This document shows, in pieces, positions 1 through 13,308 of a DNA stretch of 64,000 nt (position 1 is its first letter; each line of letters opens with the position of its first letter). The position numbers and the translations under genes are program-made. The stretch lies in NCBI GenBank assembly GCA_029962745.1, contig CM057165.1, positions 8,145,523-8,209,522 on the forward strand, read 5' to 3'. The notes below the pieces were generated by a model, which was not told the DNA's origin, made no database searches, and saw nothing but the letters and a program-made list of their open reading frames with translations. The DNA is from Echinometra lucunter (Eukaryota; Echinodermata; Echinoidea; Camarodonta; Echinometridae).

Positions 1-87
1 TAATTTTCTTATTCTTTGACCGATTTTGCTCATTTCTTTTTTAAAATGCTGTTCAAATTCATCTCCTTTTATTGAAATAGTGAAATT

Positions 88-149
88 TCTGGGGTGGATT
101 TTCCCTTTAAACCTATGGGATTTAAAAAATTCAGCAGTCAACAGGTTAA
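88..149. mobile_element. TTAA-flanked mini-foldback, copy 1 (partial)
   Basis: Carries ACCTATGGGA and the right terminus CAGCAGTCAACAGGTTAA, shared with copies at 11347, 20144, 24471 and 25000. The left end is degraded. Confidence 0.6.
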
Positions 150-1730
150 TGATCACTGACTTGATCAAGTATGATTACAATTTTTGTAAAATGTCATGTT
201 TTTCTTTTCTATTTTTTTTTTTCATTTTTGTAAAAATCATTTTGTCTTATGCATTGTAAAACAATGTTCATGTACCTTGTGAATGACGTTTTCAAATAAA
301 ATTCAAATACAGTGTTAGCTGATGTACATTAGATTTGACATGTTGGAAACAATGATGGGAGATAAATGACATGAACATATATTTAACGTCCACCCCTTGC
401 ATGCTTCGGGTCACTATTTTATATGCACATTTTTTGATTTTTTAATTTTTACTTTTTTTTTACCTTTTATCGATATTATTTTTGTACACTTATACGATCA
501 TTGCAAAGAAGGTGAAGAGTAATCTGTACTGAAGTCAAAAAGGACGGCTGGATTTTATTTTCATAGCCAATTAAAAGAATTGGTCACAGCTATTGAATAT
601 ATATACAAACGTTACTGTTCACATACATTCCTTTAGAGTATTCATTTCAATGAAAGGGAATTTAAACAAATTTTCTTGTATTTGATAGAATTCAATGATC
701 ATTATATGCGAATAACATAAAGAAGAGCACTAGAATACAATTACTATGATCGTTGGAGTGATAGATTTGAAGGTATATGGTTTTGTACAGCCATATACAC
801 TAATTTCATTAATTTCAATATCAGTGAATGAAATTCAACAATGTGATTATATTTTGTAAACCTTTTCGTTTTAAAAAAAAGAATAACATAAACTCCCGAA
901 TCAATTTGTGATGAAACAAATTAAATAAATGAAATAAAGCTCTCATTTACACGCGTCATTCTAAGAAACTTTATCATGTTTATGATCCGTTGTTGTTGTT
1001 GGAAGCATATATTATTTTTTGTAGCACATGATGGCGACGAACCAATTAGGCATATTTCCGAATACGATTAAGTAATTCATGATGTTGTTGTGGAGATCCA
1101 GGCTGCGTGCCAAACCTTTTGCTTGTTGAAGGTCGTTCTTCATAAATTTTGAAGATACACGACTTTTTTTTCAAATTCAGAAGTCAGGATGCCAATGAAA
1201 ATTTAATGGATGCATTTGTATAATAATCTCTGACGTTTCTAATGAGAAATTGGAGATTGAAAACAATTTAGAGCAAAACTGGGACTAATAGAAACATAAC
1301 TTTCAAACAAACTCACTCCCACGCTAAATTATTTTGTTGTCGCAGTTTTAAAGCGTACAAAATTTAATCATCGTAGCATGTGTCAATTCTGTTAATCAAG
1401 GGAATAAATTCAACTATAATTAGGTTTAGCACTTATTTTCAAAAGTATTTGGAATATCATATTCCTGAAATGGAGATTTCATTCATCATAGAAAGCAACA
1501 GAGAATTGATTTTGTGGAAAAAATGTCTGTTATTTGTCCAACACTTAGAAGGACTGTGGAGAAAAGTGCTCTTGTCGCCTGTCACGACAATAGGAGCTTA
1601 GCCGTGCTAACATTTTTCGAAGCGCCATTTTGGACGGCGGGTGGTGTATCTTGAGAATATTATTAGGGCTGGATGATCATTGTGAACCTGTGACATTTAA
1701 AATGGTAAGCGAGCTGGTCTGGACTGGATG

Positions 1731-1732
<2 letters not shown>

Positions 1733-1778
<46 letters not shown>

Positions 1779-1792
1779 AGGGAGCTGGCCAG
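1733..1792. repeat. (GA)n microsatellite
   Basis: Uninterrupted GA dinucleotides grading into GGGA repeats. Confidence 0.95.
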
Positions 1793-4036
1793 GGAGGGGT
1801 GAGTTTCTAATAGAATAGAAGCAGAGTGTCGTTTGGGGAGAAGGTTTTCCTCTCATCATCCCATCATCAGGAGATGGAGAAGGAGGAGGAGGAGGGTGGG
1901 ACAAGCATCCCTCATCCTTTCCCACTCAAACAAAACAATACCTGAATATTTTTTTTTTTCCAAAAGGCGCTAAATCCATTTTGGTAAGAGGAAAATGCAT
2001 TTCTTTGTCCTGCTTTCATGGCTTTCGTACACTTGTCAATGGAAACTTAAAATTACGAAGCATTATCTCTTCTATGATTATTTCTTGATGACTTTGCTTC
2101 AAAATTTCATTCATAGCAAATTACTCCACCTGAATAACAAAATGACGTTAATAGCTCAACTTTGATTTTTTAAAAAAAAAAAAGGATTTTGGAAGCAAGC
2201 TTTTCATGTGTATCCATATACATTGTCGGTATTCTGTAAGAGTATGAAAAGGTAGGGAAATGATTTAAAGAAATATAACGGAATGAGGTAAGGAATGTAT
2301 TTTGTTTTCCAAAAATAAAGTACGCGTTAATTCTTTACAAAATAAAATTGTACATCAAACAAATTCTGATGAGATTCTTTCCTCATGACTCCAGTGTTTC
2401 AGTTTGTGAAAGAATGCATGTGAGGTCACTGCCCTCTTTTCTTCCTCACAAAAATCGTAGACGGGGAAAAGTCCAAAAGGGAAGAAACCCTAATATTCAG
2501 ATGAATTAACAACAGGAAAGCCACGCACACAAAAAAAAATATCTATTTTCTGCCATAATTCTATAGTGAAATTTTATGTTTAAAAGAAAGAAAGGAACGA
2601 AAAAGAGGAGGAAATATGAATTCATAAACGCAAGATATTGTTAATAGCAAACGTCCTTGAAGAAATGGCTACGAGGAATGTGAATATTCTAAAAGTTTAA
2701 CGAGGAATAATGTGATGTCTCCTTTATACCATTGATACCCAGACTTCATGCAATGCTTATAATCGGAGAATAGAGAGTGCGGGTGACAGGGAACCATGCA
2801 ATCCGTGAAAAACACAAACAGAGCAAACAAAAACAGAGTGGGTAGTTTTTCTTATCATCATCATCTCCTCCAACGCTGCCGAGTGACGTATTCGTCCTGA
2901 CGCGGCGTTATGAAGCAGGGGCAATATGAAATTTGAAGGACTTCCCCCACAAATAATTGATTCTGACATTTTCTTCAACATGAGCAGCGAATGAATGAAG
3001 CGTATAATCAATTGAAAACACAAAATATGCCATTAGGGGTACAACGCGCTAGCATCCACCTGTCTAAACGTGGAAAGGGTACAGGTGCACGAACGCACCC
3101 ATCCCCAACCCCCGTCCTTCACGCAACCATCCCCTCATCCGCCCCTCTGCCAAAAGGGGGCCTCTTTGGAGCGCTATACGTACACAAGCTTGATAATATC
3201 AGTTTTATATTACCTTCATCATACCCATGTTGCAATTGGAGCATATTTTGTTTACCCGTGTCATGTGCAATTTCCATGACCTTCCGATGCACTTTTTGCC
3301 ACTTTCGCCAGGTAAAACGCATGCGCTAACGGACACTCAACGCTCTCTCTCTCTCTCCTTCCTTTGTCAAGGGGACTGGGGCAGAAAATTTGCAACATAC
3401 CTGTTTTTCCATCACTCATTATAATATACACCCAAAATCGCAAATGACGAAGCTAGACTCATGATGTATCTGTGTACAACCCAAACACAATAATATGCAT
3501 TTGTTATTCTAAATCCCTTTATTCCCGCGTCTGCAACACCGTGTAATATTTCGGAACGACTCATCCTAACCTAGCTTACCTTTATTTTTTATCCAATCAC
3601 GGCTGGGTATTCATAGAGATTGTTTTCATCGATATTTTGATAATACTAAAACCGTAAACAAAGCAGTCCTGTTATTTCAATTTGCAAATTAAGACCGATA
3701 TTGTGTATTTGATGGTAGAATGAATAAAAAAAAAGTCACCTCACTTTATTACTCGGTCGAAGATAGAATTTGCGTAATTCTAAAAGAATTCAAATCTTTG
3801 ATTTGGTAAAGTGCTGAATGATGAAAAATAATTCGCCGTATTATGATTCACATAATTATTCTAAAATGGTTGATGATTCCTTAAATCAAGGGCGGGGAGT
3901 TTTTCAAGACTCGGAGCTGAATGACTTCCTGCCCTAAGGATGATGTGTATCACAGCACAGACGTATAATATATTTATGTTTTTTTATTTGATAAAAAGAA
4001 TGCTTCGACGTGAATGGTGTTATACGGTGGTATACA

Positions 4037-4203
4037 TCTGGGCACCGCTGCATAAAACTTACCGTAGACACGATTCATGGTAACTTTGCAGTCAACACGA
4101 TTAATGGTAGCCTTCATCAAAACCTTGAATTAGATTGGCTGTTGAGCAATGTTACCGTGGTGAAGTTAACATTAATGTTAAGTTTTATGCAACGAGGTCC
4201 TGA
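4037..4203. mobile_element. Foldback element related to the CCCCGTTTCATAAAACTT family
   Basis: Left GCATAAAACTTACCG and right TTAAGTTTTATGC are inverted, with outer GGCACCG and CGAGGTCC remnants of the GGCCCCG/CGGGGTCC termini seen at 8797 and 15560. The interior has no open frame of note. Confidence 0.65.
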
Positions 4204-4418
4204 TGTAATGAGGTATTATTTTTCAAATTAAATTGAAACCGGTAAATCAATGCAATTAGCAGGTGATTATCGTCGTATCATTATCATCTCAAAGAGTGTG
4301 CAGTTTTAAATAAGTATAGTAATCTTAATGTTCAAATTACATTTGCCTTGAACTCTTTTACCATATGAGCGTGTTTTCCACACTTTGCTTTTTATCACTT
4401 CCCTCATATCGATATGAA

Positions 4419-4759
4419 TACACACTAAGAAAAAAGGTGCAATTTTGCACCCTTCAAATGCAACACTGGGAGCTCCTTTTTTGGTGCAACTTTGCACCCT
4501 TATAAGCTTTCTGCACCTTTGAGGGTGCAGTTAGCTAGATTTTACACCCTAAAGGGTGCAGATTAGTAATCCTTTTAGCTGTTTAGGGAAGGTGCAAATT
4601 TGCACCTTTCAGAGTGCAAACGGGCATTTTCGGGTGCAAACAAGAACAAAAAAGTGCATTTTGCACCTTTTTCATGTAGGGTGCAAGATTACACCCAAAA
4701 AGGTGCTGCCAGTGTTGCATTTAGGGTGCAAATTTGCACCTTTTTTTTCTTAGTGTGTA
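4419..4759. mobile_element. Foldback element with GTGCA-repeat interior, copy 1
   Basis: Begins TACACACTAAGAAAAAAGG and ends with the inverse TTTTTTCTTAGTGTGTA. The interior is a series of GGTGCAAA/TTTGCACC palindromes, more than ten of them. A related copy lies at 56627-56909. Confidence 0.85.
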
Positions 4760-6252
4760 GCATCAGGCCTATGCCTCAAGGGTGCATTGTCGTAGAGAGA
4801 AATACATTTATTAACGACTTTATACATCATAGTAAAACCGACGACTGGCATTATCATCATCATCGTCGTCGCCGTCACCGTCGTCGTCGTCATTATTATC
4901 ATTATCATCGTCATCATCAAATGTAGATGTTAACTTAACCTAAAGTAAAACCGATGTGTACCTTTAAACAGGTTAAAGGCGATACGTTTCTCTTGTAAGG
5001 CCTTGGCGTTGGAGAAAGTGCAATCAGCCAGCCGAACTCTGTACGGCGGCCTGTGCCGGGGTTTGGCCAGGTTGGCCCGCAGAGTACGTCATGCCGAAAC
5101 AGGTGTAAGCCTCGGGCCGTTATGTTTCACCAATGTACCTGTGTCACACCAGCGTGGCGGACACCAGCCCGAGAGGAGGCCAAACAAAATGAAATTACAT
5201 TACTCCGAATGACCAGGATTCAGTCGGTTTGGGAATCGATCCGGTTTCGGTTGCGTCGGTGTGACAGGGAGTATGAGGAGGCTTGGTTAGAAGTAAAGAC
5301 TGAGTAGGCATGGTAGGCCTTGTAGAAAGGTGTGTTGTAATTGGGGGATCAAAATAACTGAAACAGTGATCCAAGACTGTCCGGCTTTCCATTTATTTTA
5401 CTAAATGTCATATTGTAGTTTATGCATGTAGTACTCACATGACTCAAAACGCTTTGTGTCATCATGTTATATCTTTGTATTTGTCTTGCCTGTGTCTCAC
5501 ATTTCTTCACATTCTTTTACTCCATCTGCATGTGTATGCTTCTTCACAAGTGTGTACCTCGTTCCCTCGCAGAGAGGGAGAGAGAGAGAGGGAGAGAGAG
5601 AGAGAGAGAGAGAACGGGTGGAAGAAAGAGGAATAAGACTACGGTAGTTTCTTGGAGGATACAATTTGGCGCCATGCTCCAGTGTTCTCACGCCATCCCA
5701 TGTCGTTGAATCTTCGGCAGCACCACCTTAAATGTGCACTGCACTGGGCTTACAACCAAAGCTATGTATAGCGTCTCGAGCATGATCAGCTAATGGCCGG
5801 GGAAATGGGACCATAAAATAAAACTACAGCCGTTTAGATTGGCGAAAGAGGATGGGGAAGGGTCATTTAGAGTGGTATACAGTCATGTCTGAAACAAAAC
5901 AGAGGAAGAGGTAAAGAGAGGGAGAAGAGGGGTAAGAGAAAGGGGGAGAGTGAGAGAGTGTGTGAGAATTAAACAGTGATAAAGAGATAACTGTATTTAG
6001 GGAGCAAGAAAGAAAGAGTAGAAGAATGACAATAAGAATGAAATGAGTGAAGAAAAGAAGAGGTATAGAGAGAGGGAGAGAGACAGATAGCATAATAAAA
6101 GAGAGGAAAACGGATGGCATGGATGGAGTAGAAGAGAAACTAGTAAAAAGAGAAATAAAACAGAAGAGTGATGTGAGAAGTGAAAGTTAGAGGACATAGC
6201 AGGAGGAAAGGGAGAAAAAAGTAAACTAGAAAAAGAGCGCGATAGGTAGATA

Positions 6253-6283
<31 letters not shown>

Positions 6284-7617
6284 AGGGGAGAGAGAGGGAG
6301 AAACAGAAGCTCCATCGCTACATACTACGATGAAACTGTCGTACTATAAAACAGCAGTTGGTAATGAAATGATGCATTGATTACCAGTATATCAATTCGG
6401 TGGTTGGATTTCCAGTGACATAGGTCGAATTTGTCGATAGTCCGGCATGTCAGCAGGAGATTTGTTCCTCTCAGTGTTCATAAAACATCAACAATCAGTG
6501 GCGTATTCAGGTGTGTGTGTGGGGGGGGGGGGGGGACAGTTTCAGTTTAAGGTGATCCATACATAGGCCTACTATGTAAACAGTTGGGCCCGAAAGTTTA
6601 CATAAACACGATAGAGAAGCAATTTTTCTGACATCATCACGACTGTAACAAACATTAAAATTGTTTTTTAAAAAAAATAAAAACCAAAATAATCGTCTCC
6701 GGTGATTTCATTTGACGTTCCATAGGGAAGAAACTCAATGTCACTGTCCAAAGGGAGGGCTAAGTTGGTAGGAATGAGTGAAGGTGAGAAAGTGTGGCGA
6801 AAACAATTTTCTTCTTTTAAGTGTACGTACACTTTTGAGCCAAACTGTAGTTCAGCTGTGAAACCATTTTTTAAAGGACCCTGATTTGTGCTACAGAAAG
6901 GAGGGGGAGGGGGAAGGGGGACAATTTTGGGGAAATTCATTTGAGAACTATTATGCTTTGTGTGATACATGTGAAGTCTTATTATTAGGGAATTACATAA
7001 ATCCCTGTTCTGCTTATTCACCAGTATTTGACGCGAAGCTGCATTATTTTTTTTGTTGTAGAAACTCTGACAAGAGCGGCAGATTTTCCCCTTGCCCCGC
7101 CGTCAAATACGCCATCGCTAGCAATTGAAAGCAGTCATCTCTATTGCATGACCTTCCAGCACCGACCTCGTTCTCTAAATCAATGAAATGTTTATTTATG
7201 ACCCATTTCATCAAAATGAAAATATCAAATAGGCTTACATGCACATATACAATGTACAATTTCAGCAGGGCATTGGTGAGTTACTGTAGGCATACTAGTT
7301 CTGGAGATAACAGAAAATTACAGATTATTGATTGATTGATTAACTGATTGATTCATCTTCATATCAATATCTGTTGATAATCATAGCATGCATTTAATGA
7401 TTATGTAACTCCTTAAACATGTTAAACACTTGTTTATTCAAAGAAACCGCCTGTTACTAGCCCAGTTTAATTTTATTTATTATTTATTTGCTTCTTTTGT
7501 AAAAGCACATGTACAATATATATATTATATATAAAGAGAGAGAGAGAAATAAAAGCTAATGTTAGATTTACACATGGCGTAACTTCGACTCTTTTTGAAG
7601 TTATTACTGTCTACATC

Positions 7618-7680
<63 letters not shown>

Positions 7681-8796
7681 GTATATAAATATATACAGAA
7701 AAATAATTAATACTCAGATAATATCTTCAACGTCTGACAAAAAATATTATTCACAAAACAGATTTACAAATAAAACACCAAAGGAGGAGAAAAATGCCAA
7801 TGAGGGAAGACGTGGGGTAAAACTTTGAAGTACCAGTGCATAAATTAATATGAAATAGTCTCATTACACTCAGCACTGTCAAAAACCCCCTATAACCAGT
7901 GATCATCTCTTAATGTATTATTATTTGACCTGCTCAACAATACGCATGGTCTCACGTTGTGACTGACATAACATTACCGACTGCTTTTGAATGTCTTTGT
8001 AATCCATCGAATAATTATTATCAAGTATCATGTGATCAAGAACAGATTTACTTTTTCTTTTTTTTCTGTCGAGAGAGAGAGAGAGAGGGGGGGGGGGGGA
8101 GGAGGATGAAACAGTTCACTGATTAGATAAAGTGAAAAGCCGTCTGAAAAGTATTACTTTTCTAATTGAATAACCTTTTACTATCATAATTCCCTTTTTA
8201 GAAGTGTAATGTAATGTAATTCAGATTTGTTTCTTCTTCTTCTTCTTCTTTTTAAATACAGGAGGTGGGTACTTCATGGATTAATTGCAATTAGAACTGT
8301 GATGTAATGTTCTGTATGAAAAAAAAAAATTCTGATTTCGTGTTGTGTATTTCATATCATCGACTCACAATGTGTCTTTGCTCTTTAAATATTTTCATAT
8401 TGTTTTCAGTCATGCAAATATTTATTGATGAAAAAGCACGGTTTATGTGTGGTGTTCTGGATGATAAACATAATGTGAGGTTATCATAGCACGTGCTCTA
8501 TAATGATACATTAAACTACACACGATGATTATAGTATCTACCATGTCTACTGTCGCATCTCCGTCAGAACTGTGTTTTTTACACTTTCTCATATTGTTTT
8601 TGAGCCTTGACGATCTATGATCTATATAACCATTTTTATTAATTGTGCATATTATTTGCAACGTTGCATATTATTTGCAACGTTGCATATTCAGTCGAAA
8701 ATCGAATAGGGTAAATGAAAGTTATGTATGCCATTTATAGTCAAGCAACAAATAATTTTTTTCAGGGTGACTATTGTCTATAGCTATAATGGTTGC
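4760..8796. other. Noncoding stretch with microsatellites
   Basis: Holds (CAT/CGT)n at 4851-4920, (GA)n at 5568-5618 and 6259-6300, a purine-rich zone at 5890-6240, a CAGTGGCGTA terminus with a 15-G run at 6497-6536, (TA)n at 7618-7678, and (GA)n-G at 8071-8101. The patch at 5003-5310 is clearly GC- and CpG-richer, but its frames match nothing I recognise. A direct repeat of GCATATTATTTGCAACGTT lies at 8647-8690. Confidence 0.5.
7618..7678. repeat. (TA)n microsatellite
   Basis: About 30 uninterrupted TA dinucleotides. Confidence 0.97.
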
Positions 8797-8950
8797 TCAG
8801 GGCCCCGTTTCATAAAACTTGTCATCAGTAACAATTGCCACATTTCTATGACAAAATTGCTCTTAGCCAATCAGATGCAAGGATTTCAGTAGCTTGCAAC
8901 AGTTATTGCGACGTGTAATTGATGACAAGTTTTATGAAACGGGGTCCTGA
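8797..8950. mobile_element. CCCCGTTTCATAAAACTT foldback, copy 1
   Basis: TCAGGGCCCCGTTTCATAAA at the left and ATGAAACGGGGTCCTGA at the right; 154 bp. The interior GACAAAATTGCTCTTAGCC matches the element at 15560 in inverse orientation. Confidence 0.88.
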
Positions 8951-9002
8951 GATTATTCTGTAAGCTAGAGAGAATGAGCGGGGAGAATGAGAAATAGAGG
9001 GG

Positions 9003-9007
<5 letters not shown>

Positions 9008-9047
<40 letters not shown>

Positions 9048-9185
9048 GAGGGGATAGATACATAGACAGAGAGAGAGTATTTTGATAAAGAGGAAGAGAG
9101 AGAGAGAGAAAGAGACAGAGGGGATAGATATATAGGCAATGAGTGTATTTTGATAAACAGGGGAAGAGAGAGAGAGAGAGAGAAC
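9008..9185. repeat. (GA)n-rich block
   Basis: GA dinucleotide tracts interrupted by a GGGATAGATA-type unit that appears twice (near 9050 and 9120). Confidence 0.85.
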
Positions 9186-9752
9186 AGAAAGAGCACGAGA
9201 AAGTTAGAGAGCGAGTTATAGATGGGGTGGGGAAACAGAGATTAGAAAGTGAGTTATTACATATATCGGTCATGTCGGTTAATAATAATTAATATCCTGA
9301 GCATTCATTCCATCATGGGTACTTAATGGAATTATGTAGTGGTTTGGTGTGAACAAAAGTCATTATCTCAAGCTAAGCTTTTAGGCTCAAGGTTTCAATT
9401 AAGTGATGACGGATACCAATCATAAGGTGATCGCTTTCATCCTTGTCACATGGTCCATGGCAAAGATAGAAAGACCTAGAATACGAGGTTGGATCGGTAA
9501 TCGACCGTGGAGGCATGCCTTCCCTATAATGACTGCTTACGATCATAGTTATCCCATCATTCGCAAGGAAAACAACGGCCTGATATTTGAGATTCACTTT
9601 GCAAACGTACTTCGATAAGTTCAATAACCATTAAGGAATGTAATTACACCACAGAAGGAGTAACGGTTTGTTTTTTTTCAGAGTTGCTTCTTTTGATGTG
9701 TAGGGTTATGTTTTTGAAGTGTTGAATGGGTACAGCAGCTAAAACAGATTTA

Positions 9753-10080
9753 GTGAATACGTTCACTCTTTTTTTTTTCATAAAGAGAGTACGTTCACTC
9801 TTTTTTTTTTCATAAAGAGAAAAAAAGAGTGAGCGTATTCACTCCGTCAGGGTTGAATTAAAGAAAAGAGTGCATGAATTAAGAATAAAAATGGTGATAT
9901 TCACTCTTTTAGGGGTGACCTCAATGATCACTCAAGGATTTTGAGTGATCACTGAGGTCACCCTTTAGCATGCTAAGGTGAATAAAGAGTGAATATCACA
10001 ATTTTACTCTTAATTCACTCTAAATTCACTCTTTTCTTAAATTCACCCCAAACAGCGTGAAAGCGTTTACTCTTTTTTAA
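9753..10080. mobile_element. Long foldback element with GTGATCACT hairpin
   Basis: Arms of about 125 bp around a centre near 9942. The core is GTGACCTCAATGATCACT against AGTGATCACTGAGGTCAC. GAGTGAATATCACC-type blocks recur in both arms. An extra inverted copy of the left end (CGTTCACTCTTTTTTTTT) is itself repeated directly at 9760 and 9792. Confidence 0.85.
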
Positions 10081-10632
10081 GAGTTCAGAGTTCAAGAGTT
10101 CAAGAGTTTTTGATAATTTTAATATCAACAAATTTTGAAGAAAAAAAATCAAACATACATAGCTATTTATATATCATATATATTTTTTACAATGACAGGA
10201 TACGTTTACATAATTTGAAATATCAAACAGAGTAAATCTACAAAAGAATATAAATACAGTATAAGCTCTTATGGAAATGGAGGGAAATGGAGAGAGTAAG
10301 GCAAAAGCAGTCAAAGGTCGTGGAGGAAATATAGACACAAGGATGGGCACAGAAATGTTTCACCGACAAGAATATGGAATACTCGACTACAGATTTATGT
10401 ATGGAAGAAGGAAAATTTAATATGTATTCAGTCATGGTGGTATCAAACACGAATAAAACAAATTTCTGAGCCCTTTGCACAATATCTTGCACATCGACAA
10501 TGTCAACGTGCATACATGCAGTCTCCCGCGTTGCAAAGCCATGGCGGATTGAAATATTTTTTTTGTTATGGAATCTTCTCGAATTCTTATCGTGACGTTT
10601 ACATGAATTTATAGGAAGAAAGTAAGACCGTA

Positions 10633-10805
10633 TATACTCTCAAAACAGTTGGTCAAAATCATTAGGTTGATTGTTAAATATAAACCCACCAGCAGTTGGT
10701 ATTCGAAATTCCCATACATACATACATTAAAAAAAAAACCAACAGTTGGTAGGTTCATATTTTAAACAACCTTATGATTTTTAACCAACTTTTCTGAGAA
10801 TGTAT
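10633..10805. mobile_element. Foldback element with GTTGGT interior
   Basis: Left arm TATACTCTCAAAACAGTTGG and right arm CCAACTTTTCTGAGAATGTA are inverted over about 65 bp, including AACATTAGGTTG-type and AATATAAACC-type inner blocks. The loop holds CATACATACATAC. Confidence 0.82.
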
Positions 10806-10949
10806 TCCCCCGTATTTTCTTCACTTCTGTTGATTCCATTAAAACACTTTGAAGTTTTGGGAAATCTATCTGCATACTTAAAATTACAAACTGAGAATAC
10901 ATTTTAAAAATACCTTACTGTACGAGTGAGTGGCAGGCATTGTACGGAA

Positions 10950-11040
10950 CCGATTCAAATTCAAATTCAATTTATTTACCACTTGTGGGACGGAACACCC
11001 TATCAGCATATGCTGTTTTTCGTAGGGGTCAAAACCAATT
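10950..11040 (-). mobile_element. LINE 3' tail
   Basis: Read on the - strand it ends in AATAAATTGAATTTGAATTT, an AATAAA followed by a short tandem repeat, the usual end of CR1/L2-type LINEs. Only the tail is visible. Confidence 0.5.
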
Positions 11041-11346
11041 GAGGTGGCGCTATGCATATTGATCGTATACCTGTGATCGACTCTGCTGTACTATGCCATG
11101 ATGATGCAGATGCGGGTATGATGTCACGTGCTTTCAGGAATGATACCGAAATATTTGTGTTTTTAGTTTATTACGAGCTGAAGGTTATTTCTACTTCAAG
11201 GTCATGTTCTTTTCATTAAACGAATGCTTTCAGATTCACCTCTCTCTCTTTCTTTCTCTCTCTCTCTCTCTCTCTCTCTTTTCTCCCCTCTCACTCCTTG
11301 TATGATAATACTTTGTAGTCCTTACATCGGCATACGTAAACTATAC

Positions 11347-11424
11347 TTAACCACTGGCCACTGGAACCGCGTGGTCCCTGTACCGAGTCTGCGAAATCAG
11401 CTAATTCAGTAGTTAACAGGTTAA
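11347..11424. mobile_element. TTAA-flanked mini-foldback, copy 2
   Basis: About 78 bp bounded by TTAA on both sides. The ends CCACTGGCCACTGG and CAGTAGTTAACAGG are roughly inverted, and CCGCGTGGTCCCTGT is shared internally. Confidence 0.7.
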
Positions 11425-12707
11425 TTTACATTAATCTTAGCCGGCCTTGTATTGAAGCATTTATTCATTTTCTTTATGATCATTTTTTGCTGACTGGATG
11501 ATAATGGCCTGATAGGAAATGTCCAAGATGATGTCGTAATGCATGACTGTAAAAATGTCCGAGTTTTTACCAGAGTGATGATGGAAAACTCGGTTTTCAT
11601 ACTCAGGGTTACGATTGTCTATAGCTCTGGTTGTTCGGAGGTCATCTTCTTCGGGTGGTAATCGTCCTGGGGTGGTAATCTTCAATGAAAAAAGATATAT
11701 AGACATCACTTCATCTTAAAATGAACAAGAAACTTTTTGACTTTAAAAATTAATCAATGGATGTATTTACGCCTTGATGATGTTCATTTCAGGTGTCTAT
11801 AACATTCCCAAATATATATTTACTGGGTCTTTTAAAACAGAGCTTGGAATTTGGACTTTGCATTTTTCATGTCTTTGGTAGTAAAAAGGGATTACTAGTA
11901 GCAGGAATGGGAATAAAGTTACCCAATGGCGAATCAGACATTCACAATGTTTTTGAGAATTCCAAAATTTGCCACTTGGCATCATACACATGCAACGTTA
12001 ATCTATGAGCGAATCGCGAATCTTTTTTTCATAAAACCAGGAAGCGCTGGTTAAAATGGTGCACTTAATTTGCTAATGTCTTCGTCCTTGTATGGCAGCA
12101 TATAAGTCACACACCATCGGGAAGATTCGATCTATTAGAGATATTAGACGGGCTTTAATGTCACGTGATTAGATCATACATGCTCAGTTAACTCTTCACC
12201 TGTCCTTTTCACCAAAAAAGACTGGAAAAATGTAATCAAAGGGTTAAGGAAATCATAATTTCCATTTCATTTCATTTCCCTTTCCGGACTGTGTTTTATT
12301 TAATCATGTTCTATGATATGCATTGATAATAATTATGTCAAGAGTTACATGTATGCCACGTTTTAGTTAAAGATGGAAAAAAGAATCATAGGTAGTGCTT
12401 GCATAGCAGGTTAAAGATGGGAAAAAAACATAGGGAGTCCTGGCATAGCATGATTGATAAAAACAGCTGTTATTCCAGCAAATATGAGGGTTTGAAGAAT
12501 TGGAAAAACAAAAGCAACAAAAAGCCAACAAACAGCCAATACACAAACACGAAAAATATGAAAACCATGATAAATTGGTTAAATGGTTGGTTACTTTATC
12601 TGACTGCTAAGAAAGCATGTGTATGCTTGTTAGTAAGCAACCAAGGGACCGACGGCTTTAAGTCCCCTCCGAAGAACTTGGTTATGAGGATTAATATCTT
12701 ACCAAAG

Positions 12708-12945
12708 CAGGGCCGTACGCAGAATTTTTTTCCTGAGAGGGCAAGACGCGTAAACATTTTCAAATAAGCTCGAAAGCGAGGGAGCGAAGCGACCAAGCTG
12801 GTCACGAGGGCGCTTTTGCATTTTTAAAAGTGAAATTGAGGGATTTGGTGCACACTTTTCGTGGATTTTGTGAAAATTATCAATAAAAATGTAAGTTTTC
12901 AAAATTTCTCCCCCCGCCCCCCCCCCCCCCCGCTGCGTACGGCCA
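12708..12945. mobile_element. Foldback with GGCCGTACGCAG ends
   Basis: GGGCCGTACGCAG at the left and CTGCGTACGGCC at the right are inverted. The interior holds CGAAAGCGAGGGAGCGAAGC and a long C run at 12906-12931. Confidence 0.8.
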
Positions 12946-13059
12946 TGTACCAAAGGGGGTTGCCATATTTTCAAGAGGGGTTGCCATATTTTCAAGCATA
13001 TTGCTTATAATGGCAATCCTTCTTCGGCAAATGATTTTATGTTTAATGAATTATGTTTA

Positions 13060-13223
13060 ATGACTTACAATAATTTGACAATTTTTCATTTATATTTTTT
13101 AAAGAAAAATGATTGTATATAAATACTTGTATATTTGTGATTTATTGTCAAAAGAAGCTTTTTTGTATATTATGTTACCAAAATGTCATTGTATGCAGAA
13201 GAAAATAAATCAAATTAAATCAA
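13060..13223 (+). mobile_element. LINE 3' tail
   Basis: AT-rich 3' UTR-like sequence ending AAATAAATCAAATTAAATCA, a poly(A) signal plus tandem tail. It directly abuts the tRNA-like SINE head on the opposite strand. Confidence 0.5.
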
Positions 13224-13230
13224 AGGGCAT

Positions 13231-13308
13231 TAGCGCATCCACTTGGTTTCGAACCCGGGTACTCCCGGTTACGAGATCACTGCTCTACCACTGAGCCACA
13301 GCGTCTCC
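13231..13308 (-). mobile_element. tRNA-derived SINE head
   Basis: On the - strand it reads GGAGACGCTGTGGCTCAGTG and later GGGTTCGAAACC, good pol III A- and B-boxes. The acceptor and T stems do not pair properly, so it is a SINE or tRNA relic and not a working tRNA gene. Confidence 0.65.

Larger units (their letters stand above)
1..4036. other. 5' noncoding stretch, no gene recognised
   Basis: AT-rich DNA holding one 3' piece of a TTAA-flanked mini-element (88-149), an isolated AATAAA at 295-300, a (GA)n tract at 1733-1792 and a somewhat GC-richer patch at 2750-3330. No exon with recognisable homology was found on either strand. It may be a long TRPC 5' intron or intergenic DNA. Confidence 0.5.
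10806..13059. other. Noncoding stretch before the TRPC exons
   Basis: Contains a LINE tail on the - strand (10950-11040), a (CT)n tract at 11240-11290, the TTAA mini-element at 11347 and the G/C-rich foldback at 12708. No exon was recognised. Confidence 0.5.

Noticed and set aside
1677..1925. Pro/Ser/Leu-rich - strand frame
   Set aside because: Most of it is the (GA)n tract read backwards.
2991..3329. 112-codon + strand frame with a donor-like end
   Set aside because: No homology recognised, frames overlap on both strands, and composition is explained by a mildly GC-rich patch. It does not fit the missing TRPC N-terminus.
5003..5307. CpG-richer region as possible TRPC first exon
   Set aside because: No ankyrin or TRPC N-terminal pattern in any frame. 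Left as unassigned sequence.
13231..13308. Functional tRNA gene
   Set aside because: A- and B-boxes are good, but acceptor and T stems do not pair, and the element abuts a LINE tail; SINE-type relic preferred.
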